Source: Oscillospiraceae bacterium
GTDB lineage: Bacteria; Bacillota; Clostridia; Oscillospirales; Oscillospiraceae
Assembly (NCBI GenBank): GCA_016296045.1
Contig: JAEDKB010000025.1
Span: 1-14,217 of the forward strand
Direction of reading: 5' to 3'
DNA: 14,217 nucleotides
The first letter of the stretch is position 1. Each line of letters opens with the position of its first letter. The position numbers and the translations under genes were made by a program. Below, piece after piece: positions 8,579-14,217 of the stretch. The notes beneath the pieces are model-generated. The model searched no databases. It saw only the letters and a program-made list of their open reading frames with translations, and had not been told where the DNA came from.

Positions 8579-8658
8579 TTTTGTCGCAAATTGAGATTGG
8601 AAAACCGTAGGAATACTTTGTGTATTTCAAGTTTTCCAACCGAAAAGTTGCGGCAAAA
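8579..8658. repeat. Long imperfect palindrome between the PBP and methyltransferase genes
   Basis: TTTTGTCGCAA (8579-8589) pairs with TTGCGGCAAAA (8648-8658) with a single G-T wobble; inside it TTGGAAAAC (8597-8605) pairs perfectly with GTTTTCCAA (8631-8639), and AATAC (8612-8616) with GTATT (8622-8626) around a 5-nt loop. The whole 80-bp segment thus folds as one interrupted stem. It sits 40 nt after the PBP stop in the direction of transcription. No U run follows it on the minus strand, so it is not a classical intrinsic terminator; an mRNA 3'-end stabiliser or a MITE-like remnant are alternatives. Confidence 0.7.
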
Positions 8659-8698
8659 AAATCCGCTGAGCGCCGCAGACGATTTGTTCAGAGGTTCC

Positions 8699-11296
8699 CT
8701 AGATCAGTCCGATTTTTTTCCTTCCGAACAGATCCGTTTCCTGCGGCGGCAGTGCAATCTCCGGCGCTTCCGGAGGCTCTGTCGGTTCCGCAGTCGTTTC
8801 GGGGGTGGTAGGCTCTTCTTCCTCTGTGGGTTTTGGCTCCTCCGTATGAATCGGGCAGGTGGTCATTTTGTCCGGATCATAGATGTAGGACGCGCCTGCA
8901 TCGTAATCCCATGCCTTGCTTGCAAGAAGCATGCCGACCTCACGGACGCTGTTGCCTTCCGCATGCTCGCAGAATTCCGTGGCAACCTTGCCGGATTCTT
9001 CACAAATCTTTACGAGAACGTGGCAATCACATTCTTCACCCGGAGCGTCCTCCCAGAACAGGCAGACGGTAGAAACACGGTTATCACCATCGTCACGGAC
9101 ATCCTTTTCGCAGGCTTCGGTTGCAAGCTTTCCGCAGTCGGAGCAGATGGAATAGTAGCCGACACCGTCCGCCCACGGGAATTCGCGGTATTCCAGATTT
9201 TCGTGCAGCGGGTCCATGACCTGACGCCACATGGAAATAGCGGGATTTACATAGCTGCCGGAAAGACGAATCTGCTCCGGCTCGTCATAGCCGCACCAGA
9301 CAACGGCGGTGTAATACGGGGTATAGCCTGCAAACCAGCGGGTCTGGTTATTGCTGGAGGTGCCGGTTTTGCCCGCAACGGCAACATTGCCCTTGTAGGC
9401 AGCGCCGCCGGTACCGTTGGAGACAGCCCGCTGCAGCATATAGTTGATATAGAAATCCGTTTTTGCGCTGATGGCAGTGTGGCTTTCCTGCGTATTGTCA
9501 AGAATCACATTTCCCTCCGGATCGACGACCTTTGTATAGGTTCTTGCCTCGCGGAAAACGCCGCCGTTGGGGAAGGTGGCATAGGCCTGCGTCATTTCGC
9601 GAACGGTCAGACCGTAAGTCAGTTCACCCAGCGCAAGGGGAGCGTAGGCAATATCGGAATAATGCTGTCCGCCGATTTCCAGATCCTGAACCAGAGTGGT
9701 AATTCCCATTTTCTGCGTCAGGAAGTCGTAGCTGTTCTGCGTGCCGAGCCGGTCAAGGGTTTTCACGGATATCGTATTGAGAGAACTGGTCAGACCGCGC
9801 AGAACCGTACACGGACCGCTGTAGCTTCTGGAGTCGTTCTGGGGCCAGTTGTCGTAAAGAGGGGAGTCTTCCAGAACGGTGCCCGGCGTGACAACACCGG
9901 CTTCCAGAGCGGGAGCGTAAACAGCAATCGGCTTAATGGAGGAGCCGACCGGCAGCTTGCTCTGTGTTGCACGGTTCAGGGAAAGGCTTCCTTCCTTTTC
10001 TCCGACACCGCCGGACATACCGACGATATCGCCGGTAGCGTTATCGATCAGGATAATTGCAGACTGAAGCTGCTGGGTGCTGATGGTTCCGGGAACGTTG
10101 CCGGGATCTTCGTAGACACTGTCGATAATGGCCTGTGCTTCGGGGTTGATGGTGCTGTAGATGCTGTAGCCGCCGGTGAGAAGCTTCTGCACGGCCGCAT
10201 TTTCGCTGATATCGTATTCTTCGCAAAGACCGTTGACTACATCACGGTAGACGGTATCCACAAAATAGGAGTAGGCGTTGTTGTCATTTACCGCATAGTT
10301 TTGAGCGCCGCAGTTGGGACAGTAATAGGCATCGTCCTCCTTATGATAATCGCTGCGCGGCCCATCAAAACCGCAGGAGCCGCAAGTAAAGGTTTTTTCA
10401 TCATAGCGGCCGTTGTGGAACAGCATTTCCTGAGAAACGGCAAGATCATAATCGCTGTCACTGCTGATATAACCCTGATTGTGCATTTCCATCAGGATGG
10501 TAAGCTGACGTTCGCGGTTGTTCTCAGGGTTGATATACGGATCATAGAGAGAAGGATTGTTGGTAATGGCAATGATGCTGGCGCATTCGGCGGTGGTCAG
10601 CTCGCTGACATCCTTGCCGAAGTAGACCTCCGCAGCGCTCTGCACGCCGTAGCAGCCCTGGCCGAGATAGATGGTGTTCAGATACCATTCCATAATCTCG
10701 TCTTTGGTATAATGCTCCTCAACGGCCAGTGCGCGGAAGATCTCCTGCACCTTACGGTTGACGGTGACATCATCCTCCTGTGAGAGGTTTTTGATTAACT
10801 GCTGCGTAATGGTGGAAGCACCGTAGGAAGAGTCGCCGCCCGCAAAATTTCGAACGGCGGAAAGGGTACGCAGCCAGTCAACGCCGTTATGTTCCGGAAA
10901 ACGCTTATCCTCGATCGCAACGGCAGCATTGACCATATCCTGCGGAATCTCGTCAATGCCGACCCAGATGCGGTTTTCCGCAGCATAGAGCTGTTGCAGC
11001 TCTTTTGCCTCTCCGGTTGCCGGATCGGTGTAGTAGATGATGGAGGTCTGTGCAAGAGAAATGTTGCCCAGCTCCAATGCGTCGGCATATTCGTTGGCTT
11101 TCGGGATGACATCCTGCTTGAGATAGTCGGAGAATTTCGTCATGAATATCGAACCTGCGACTGCAACGATCAGCGCGAGTGTTGCGCCGATCACCATGAC
11201 CCACAGGAGAATCTGACCGATTACCTGCAGGATCACGCGGATAATTCGCCATGCAGTGCTCGGCTTTTTTGCAGGTGTCTGTGCATTTTCTTTCAT
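8699..11296 (-). CDS. Bifunctional class A penicillin-binding protein (GT51 glycosyltransferase plus transpeptidase) with zinc-ribbon insert
   Basis: An 865-residue peptidoglycan polymerase/cross-linker anchored by one membrane helix (about residues 22-50). GT51: AIEDKRFPEHNGVD holds catalytic Glu129, followed by GASTITQQLIKN (159-170) and the EIMEWYLNTIYLGQG block (about 200-214). Transpeptidase: SSIK with Ser452/Lys455, SLN (505-507) and KTG (643-645). All active-site motifs are intact. Between the two domains lies Cys305-x2-Cys308 ... Cys326-x2-Cys329, a rubredoxin/zinc-ribbon-like knuckle pair outside the cell. The C-terminal 150 residues carry nine cysteines in SGKxATEFC-like repeats and end in a Thr/Pro/Glu-rich tail. 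The frame is open to a TTG at 11317, but the ATG at 11296 follows GAGG by nine nt and gives a normal basic N terminus. It has its own promoter (11382-11410) and is divergent from the small exported-protein gene. Confidence 0.94.
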   Translation of the reverse strand: MKENAQTPAKKPSTAWRIIRVILQVIGQILLWVMVIGATLALIVAVAGSIFMTKFSDYLKQDVIPKANEYADALELGNISLAQTSIIYYTDPATGEAKELQQLYAAENRIWVGIDEIPQDMVNAAVAIEDKRFPEHNGVDWLRTLSAVRNFAGGDSSYGASTITQQLIKNLSQEDDVTVNRKVQEIFRALAVEEHYTKDEIMEWYLNTIYLGQGCYGVQSAAEVYFGKDVSELTTAECASIIAITNNPSLYDPYINPENNRERQLTILMEMHNQGYISSDSDYDLAVSQEMLFHNGRYDEKTFTCGSCGFDGPRSDYHKEDDAYYCPNCGAQNYAVNDNNAYSYFVDTVYRDVVNGLCEEYDISENAAVQKLLTGGYSIYSTINPEAQAIIDSVYEDPGNVPGTISTQQLQSAIILIDNATGDIVGMSGGVGEKEGSLSLNRATQSKLPVGSSIKPIAVYAPALEAGVVTPGTVLEDSPLYDNWPQNDSRSYSGPCTVLRGLTSSLNTISVKTLDRLGTQNSYDFLTQKMGITTLVQDLEIGGQHYSDIAYAPLALGELTYGLTVREMTQAYATFPNGGVFREARTYTKVVDPEGNVILDNTQESHTAISAKTDFYINYMLQRAVSNGTGGAAYKGNVAVAGKTGTSSNNQTRWFAGYTPYYTAVVWCGYDEPEQIRLSGSYVNPAISMWRQVMDPLHENLEYREFPWADGVGYYSICSDCGKLATEACEKDVRDDGDNRVSTVCLFWEDAPGEECDCHVLVKICEESGKVATEFCEHAEGNSVREVGMLLASKAWDYDAGASYIYDPDKMTTCPIHTEEPKPTEEEEPTTPETTAEPTEPPEAPEIALPPQETDLFGRKKIGLI

Positions 11297-11381
11297 AGAA
11301 TGGAACCTCGCTTCCAAAATATATTCTGTCGGAATGGCCGCTGAAAAATGAAGCGGATGCGCATACCGATCCCATTTTGCC

Positions 11382-11410
11382 TATTTATATAATTATATCA
11401 CGTCTGTCAA
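11382..11410 (-). promoter_or_regulatory. Sigma-A-like promoter for the PBP gene
   Basis: On the minus strand a perfect TTGACA (-35, 11405-11410) is followed after 17 nt by TAAATA (11382-11387); TATAAA at 11384-11389 with 15-nt spacing is an alternative -10. The A/T-rich stretch 11385-11400 adds to melting potential. It predicts a 5' UTR of about 75-80 nt ahead of the ATG at 11296. Confidence 0.7.
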
Positions 11411-11479
11411 ATGTGTATTAGTCCTTTTTTTGTTTCATATTTTCAAAAAAATGAGGAAAAACTATAAAAGGTGATTACG

Positions 11480-11743
11480 ATGAGTTCGATTTTCAGGCGA
11501 GTGGCGGCTGTCTGCGCAATTTCACTTTTTCTTTTGCTGAAAGGCTTTGCGGCGGATGCGGCGTATTATCTGATCGGCGCGGACGGCTATGTGGCGGTGT
11601 TGGAATCGGAAAGCGGAAAAGTTTACCTTACGGAGATCCCAATGGATCGATTGCCGGATGCGGACGTGCAGCAGCTCGAGCGGGGAATTGCCTGCTTTGA
11701 CAAAACCGAGCTGGCTGCGGCGCTGGAAAATTTTGATTCGTGA
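11480..11743 (+). CDS. Small exported protein resembling the BofC C-terminal domain
   Basis: An 87-residue product with a signal-peptide-like N terminus: basic FRR, hydrophobic core VAAVCAISLFLLL, and an A-x-A-like boundary near residues 24-28 (FAADA). The mature part, about 60 residues, reads YYLIGADGYVAVLES, TEIPMDRLPDADVQQLERGIACFD and ends LAAALENFDS. This matches my recollection of the BofC C-terminal domain pattern (T-x-I-x2-LP...D...L..GI......L...LE.f.S), common as stand-alone small secreted proteins in clostridia; the match is by eye only. A GTG at 11471 is in frame, but AAGGTG precedes the ATG at 11480 at proper distance. It is divergent from the PBP gene. Biochemical function is unknown; in Bacillus, BofC acts in forespore-to-mother-cell signalling, but transferring that role here would be speculation. 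Confidence 0.72.
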   Translation: MSSIFRRVAAVCAISLFLLLKGFAADAAYYLIGADGYVAVLESESGKVYLTEIPMDRLPDADVQQLERGIACFDKTELAAALENFDS

Positions 11744-11765
11744 TAATTCTTCGCCTGATTTCCTC

Positions 11766-11794
11766 TTGATTTTCCCCGGATATGCGGTTAAAAT
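11766..11794 (+). promoter_or_regulatory. Sigma-A-like promoter for the DUF1292 gene
   Basis: TTGATT (11766-11771), 17-nt spacer, TAAAAT (11789-11794), ending 30 nt before the ATG at 11825. Both boxes differ from consensus by one or two bases and the spacing is optimal, so the gene need not depend on readthrough from the preceding exported-protein gene. Confidence 0.68.
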
Positions 11795-11824
11795 AAAGAG
11801 CAGAAAGAAACAGGAGGGATACCG

Positions 11825-12115
11825 ATGGAAGAAGAATACGGTGCAAATATCATCTCTATTACCGATGAAGACGGTGTGGAATACGAACTGGAGGTTCTTT
11901 CCTCTGTAGAATATCAGGGCGCGGAGTATCTCGCGCTGACTCCTGCCGATGCCGACGACGATGCCGAAGAACTGGAGGTCAGCATTTTGAAGTCCGTGAT
12001 GGACGGCGACGAGCCGATTCTTGTAGCGGTGGAGGATGAGCAGGAGCTTGAAACGGTTTATGATCTTCTGATGCAGTCGATGTTCGACGATGAGGATTTC
12101 GACGACGAAGAATAA
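11825..12115 (+). CDS. DUF1292 family acidic protein
   Basis: A 96-residue, strongly acidic cytoplasmic protein. The core ISITDEDGVEYELEVLSSVEYQGAEYLAL and the later EPILVAVEDEQELETVYD follow the DUF1292 pattern (PF06949), widespread in Firmicutes next to ruvX/yqgF and mreB-linked genes. The length is normal for the family, and the C terminus is an Asp/Glu-only run. AGGAGG lies seven nt before the ATG. There is no known function; no catalytic residues can be pointed to. It lies 31 nt upstream of the predicted 6S RNA and in the same direction, so the RNA may be transcribed with it and processed, or have its own start; I could not identify a clear promoter between them. Confidence 0.88.
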   Translation: MEEEYGANIISITDEDGVEYELEVLSSVEYQGAEYLALTPADADDDAEELEVSILKSVMDGDEPILVAVEDEQELETVYDLLMQSMFDDEDFDDEE

Positions 12116-12146
12116 TCTGTCGATTGGACGGAAAACGGAATAAAAA

Positions 12147-12343
12147 GTTCCCTGCTTGGTGCGTGATGACTCCTTTTAAACCCACATCATTTTTAAGGGA
12201 TGTCGGACTTCCGATTCGGATTGCAGGCCTCCCGTTCCGGCTTTGACCGTGAATGGACGTTGGAAGCAGCTAAGAATCGGAGAGACAACCCACCTGCCAT
12301 ATTGTGCAGGTTATAAATGGGGTCACACGGCCATAGCGGGGAA
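12147..12343 (+). ncRNA. ssrS: 6S RNA (predicted)
   Basis: A roughly 197-nt rod-shaped RNA deduced by pairing. Closing stem: 12148-12156 pairs with 12335-12343 (one G-U), 12157-12159 with 12331-12333, 12162-12165 with 12326-12329, and 12167-12173 with 12319-12325. It opens into a large asymmetric central bubble (12174-12209 opposite 12282-12318) whose 3' side has a hairpin ACCTGC 12292-12297 / GCAGGT 12306-12311, with a weaker ACATC/GATGT hairpin on the 5' side. The upper stem has TCCGATTC 12210-12217 / GAATCGGA 12274-12281, then a terminal hairpin 12232-12240 / 12247-12256 with loop CTTTGA. Length, closing stem, bubble and terminal stem match 6S RNA, which mimics open promoter DNA and sequesters sigma-A RNA polymerase. 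An intrinsic terminator follows 5 nt later. The alternative is another structured RNA of unknown class. Confidence 0.8.
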
Positions 12344-12348
12344 AATCA

Positions 12349-12370
12349 GACAGCGCAAGCTGTCTTTTTT
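12349..12370 (+). terminator. Intrinsic terminator of the 6S RNA transcript
   Basis: GACAGC (12349-12354), GCAA tetraloop, GCTGTC (12359-12364), then six T (12365-12370) and a further T-rich run. The stem is perfect. It fixes the 3' end of the structured RNA and separates it from the foldase gene's promoter 80 nt downstream. Confidence 0.9.
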
Positions 12371-12452
12371 ATTTTGCGGCAGCAAAAAAGAGCGGATTTT
12401 CTCGGCTGATTTCAAAAAATTTGATTCTTTTTAACGAAATTTCACTTTTTAC

Positions 12453-12481
12453 TTGCAAGAATGCGATTTACAAGCTATAAT
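12453..12481 (+). promoter_or_regulatory. Strong sigma-A promoter for the PrsA-like gene
   Basis: TTGCAA (12453-12458), 17-nt spacer, TATAAT (12476-12481). The -10 is perfect. The predicted start near 12488 gives a UTR of about 55 nt containing a hairpin, TTCGGAG 12496-12502 pairing with CTCCGAA 12508-12514 around TTATG, placed just after the transcript start; such 5' hairpins often protect mRNA from decay. Confidence 0.82.
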
Positions 12482-12542
12482 CACAATGTTGTACATTCGG
12501 AGTTATGCTCCGAACAGATCCTACGAATGAGAGGTAATGATA

Positions 12543-14033
12543 ATGAGCGCATCCCGCGAAAGAAAAAAGCGCACGGAACAGGTGTCACAGCCTGAAACAA
12601 AAAAGAAAACCAAGAAGCTGTCCGAAGGCTGGATCTTTGCCATCTGCATGATCGCAATCGTTGTTATTTTGGTCGGCGCCCTGATCGGCTATTCGCTCTA
12701 TATGAACAGCCGTCCGGTTTTGACGGTCGGTGACCATACGGTGACGGTTTCCGAATTCAACTATTTCTATACGACAAAGGTGAATAACTGCTCCAGCTAT
12801 GCTTCCTATATGGGAATCGATTCGAGCACGCCTCTGGATGAGCAGTATGTGACCGAAAGCGGCGCAAGCATGCTTATGCTGATCGGTGTGGATTCTTCTT
12901 TCCTTTCCGATAAAACTGCAACAGACGGTACCTACAACGTAACCTGGGCACAGCTCTTTGCCGATGCTGCAAAGACGGATGCCGCTTCTGTCTATGCTGT
13001 TTACAATGAAGCAATGGCAAACGGCTATGAGATCAGCGAGCATATCGAGGAAGATATCGAAGAGAGCGTTGAGCAGATGAAGACCTATGCGGAAAACAAC
13101 AGCATGTCTTTGAGCAAGTTCATCGAGCGCGTTTACGGTAAGGGCTGCAATGAATCCGGCTACCGCGACTATTTGAAGGTGCAGCTTGTTGCTTCCGACT
13201 ATGCCTCCACGCTGACCTATTCCGCAGAGGAAATTGAAGCGAAGAGAGCAGAAAGTCCTGAAGACTATGCTGTCGCCACCTACTATCAGTACTCCGTTTC
13301 CGCTTCCGAATTTGTCGAAGAAGGCGAAGACGGCGAGAAGCCCGATCCCACTGCTGCGGAAGAAAAGCAGGCGAAGGATGCTGCTGAAGCAATGGCAGCG
13401 GAATTTGATGTTGAGAAAGCTACCATCAAGGCCGATACCGCTCGCGCTACGGCAAGCGCCAGCGCAACGGAGGAAGCTGCAAATTGGCTGTTCGATACGG
13501 CCGAAAATGATGATGTTAAGCTCTTTGAGAAGGACGGCACTTACTACGTCCTGAAGCTGATCGACAAGACCGATTATATGACCGGAAACTATCTGCAGAT
13601 TGTCATTGCTGCTGACGGCGAAGAGCTGGAAGAAGGCGAGCTGACCGCTGCCGAAAAGAAGGAAAAGATCGTTGCCGCATTGGAAGCAGACGCTTCTGCC
13701 GAAAACTTTGAAGCACTGGCAGAGGAGTATTCGGGATCACATGAAATCGAAGCTGAGAATACGATGCGTTCTGCCCTTTCCAGCATTTCCGACGATGCTC
13801 TGTTCTGGAGCATGGGAACACAAACGGCAGGCGAATATCAGGTCTTTGAGACAGACAGCTATACGGTCATTCTGTTCTACACCGGCGAAGGCGAACAGTA
13901 CAGCAGCGTCGTTGTAACCTCTGTCCTTGCCAATGAGCATATCGATGAGATCTCTGAGGCGGCAGTGGCGGCCTGCAACTTTGACGAAAAGACCGCTATG
14001 ACTGCAAATGTAGGTGTTTATCTCGGCAACTGA
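12543..14033 (+). CDS. Membrane-anchored PrsA/SurA-like peptidylprolyl isomerase (degenerate parvulin)
   Basis: A 496-residue foldase expected to act outside the membrane on exported proteins. A Lys/Arg-rich cytoplasmic tail (1-27) precedes one transmembrane helix (about 29-52); no lipobox cysteine follows, unlike Bacillus PrsA. A SurA-N-like helical part begins LTVGDHTVTVSEFNYFY (60-76). From about 225 there appear to be two parvulin-like units: AVATYYQYSV with the Ala/Lys-rich helix and ANWLFDTAENDDVKLFEKDG (313-332), then YLQIVIAADG (350-359) with FEALAEEYSGS (389-399) and ALFWSMGTQTAGEYQVFETDSYTVILFY (419-446). The GG-x-LG stretch typical of active parvulins is not visible, so catalysis is doubtful and a chaperone role is possible. 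GAGAGG lies eight nt before the ATG at 12543 but only two before the in-frame ATG at 12537, so 12543 is chosen. Monocistronic from its own promoter. Confidence 0.82.
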   Translation: MSASRERKKRTEQVSQPETKKKTKKLSEGWIFAICMIAIVVILVGALIGYSLYMNSRPVLTVGDHTVTVSEFNYFYTTKVNNCSSYASYMGIDSSTPLDEQYVTESGASMLMLIGVDSSFLSDKTATDGTYNVTWAQLFADAAKTDAASVYAVYNEAMANGYEISEHIEEDIEESVEQMKTYAENNSMSLSKFIERVYGKGCNESGYRDYLKVQLVASDYASTLTYSAEEIEAKRAESPEDYAVATYYQYSVSASEFVEEGEDGEKPDPTAAEEKQAKDAAEAMAAEFDVEKATIKADTARATASASATEEAANWLFDTAENDDVKLFEKDGTYYVLKLIDKTDYMTGNYLQIVIAADGEELEEGELTAAEKKEKIVAALEADASAENFEALAEEYSGSHEIEAENTMRSALSSISDDALFWSMGTQTAGEYQVFETDSYTVILFYTGEGEQYSSVVVTSVLANEHIDEISEAAVAACNFDEKTAMTANVGVYLGN

Positions 14034-14047
14034 TTTTGCAAATGTTT

Positions 14048-14159
14048 CCTGCCCGACGGAACGGAAGAATCCGTTTGAAGGCGGGGAAATCTGATGAAAA
14101 CAGACAGGGCGCTGCGAGGCGCCCTGTTCAGCGTGTCGAAAAATATTTTCGGCACGCTG
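14048..14159 (+). terminator. Three tandem hairpins after the foldase gene; likely 3' end of the transcript
   Basis: Hairpin A: CCTGCC 14048-14053 / GGCGGG 14080-14085, enclosing AACGGA 14060-14065 / TCCGTT 14070-14075. Hairpin B: ACAGGGCGC 14104-14112 / GCGCCCTGT 14119-14127, a perfect 9-bp GC-rich stem. Hairpin C: CAGCGTG-CGAAAA 14129-14142 / TTTTCG-CACGCTG 14146-14159 with one T-G wobble. None is followed by a good T run on the plus strand, so termination strength is uncertain; on the minus strand hairpin B is followed by CTGTTTTC, so it could end a convergent gene lying beyond the window. Confidence 0.5.
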
Positions 14160-14217
14160 GCGGACTGCAAAAAAAGGTCGGAAGCCGAGCAACTTGCGCC
14201 TGTCGGCGTACAGAGGT
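14160..14217. other. Right-edge noncoding remainder
   Basis: No supported gene. GCCGA (14181-14185) can pair with TCGGC (about 14200-14204) in a weak hairpin at the window end; too little sequence is available to interpret it. Confidence 0.3.

Noticed and set aside
8501..10783. 760-codon plus-strand ORF opposite the PBP gene
   Set aside because: It mirrors a fully motif-supported PBP on the other strand, has no recognisable domain or ribosome binding site, and is explained by the codon bias of the real gene.
11414..11443. Possible sigma-F/G-type promoter (TGTATTA ... CATATTTT) before the BofC-like gene
   Set aside because: The spacing is one or two nt short and the region is so A/T-rich that the match may be chance; not enough to claim sporulation control.
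12243..12434. 63-codon plus-strand ORF
   Set aside because: It lies mostly inside the predicted 6S RNA and runs through its terminator, with no ribosome binding site and low-complexity basic content.
13737..14192. 151-codon minus-strand ORF at the right end
   Set aside because: It overlaps the foldase 3' end and the hairpin cluster and shows no domain features.
1..14217. CRISPR array, insertion sequence, prophage or toxin-antitoxin locus
   Set aside because: No regularly spaced direct repeats, transposase or integrase motifs, or small antitoxin/toxin pairs were seen on either strand.

Overview
The window looks like a chromosomal segment from a low-to-mid-GC, Gram-positive gut-type clostridium, most likely an Oscillospirales/Ruminococcaceae relative. 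The basis is the gene content: a group II ECF transporter module next to truA, a DUF5711 propeller, a zinc-finger ClpE, a DUF1292 protein and membrane-anchored PPIases. Strong AGGAGG-type ribosome binding sites and sigma-A-like promoters support this. The taxonomic call is inference from proteins and signals; no rRNA marker gene is present.

Positions 1-11296 are read leftward (minus strand). From the right they hold: a bifunctional class A penicillin-binding protein with an extracytoplasmic zinc ribbon and a cysteine-rich tail; a gap with an 80-bp palindrome; then a tightly packed run of a COG1092-like SAM methyltransferase, ecfA1, ecfA2 and ecfT. After a 268-bp gap filled with tandem hairpins come truA, a membrane-anchored DUF5711 beta-propeller protein, a ClpE-type unfoldase, and a HAD-IIB phosphatase cut by the window edge. 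Neighbouring genes overlap by 4-11 nt (ATGA junctions at methyltransferase/ecfA1 and clpE/HAD) or sit 18-24 nt apart, so translational coupling and operon transcription are likely. Two starts are non-ATG (truA GTG, ecfA2 TTG).

From 11480 to the right end, genes are read rightward: a small exported protein resembling the BofC C-terminal domain, a DUF1292 acidic protein with its own promoter, a roughly 197-nt structured RNA that folds as a 6S RNA and ends in a clean intrinsic terminator, and a membrane-anchored PrsA/SurA-like foldase with a strong promoter and a 5'-UTR hairpin. Three consecutive hairpins follow it.

Taken together this is core housekeeping: micronutrient import energisation (ECF), RNA modification (TruA, methyltransferase), protein quality control (ClpE inside, PPIase outside), wall synthesis (PBP) and global transcription control (6S RNA). 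I see no phage, insertion sequence, CRISPR or toxin-antitoxin locus. The least conventional items are the zinc ribbon within the PBP, the nested-hairpin element at 4935-5076, and the 6S RNA locus, which is best supported by base pairing.
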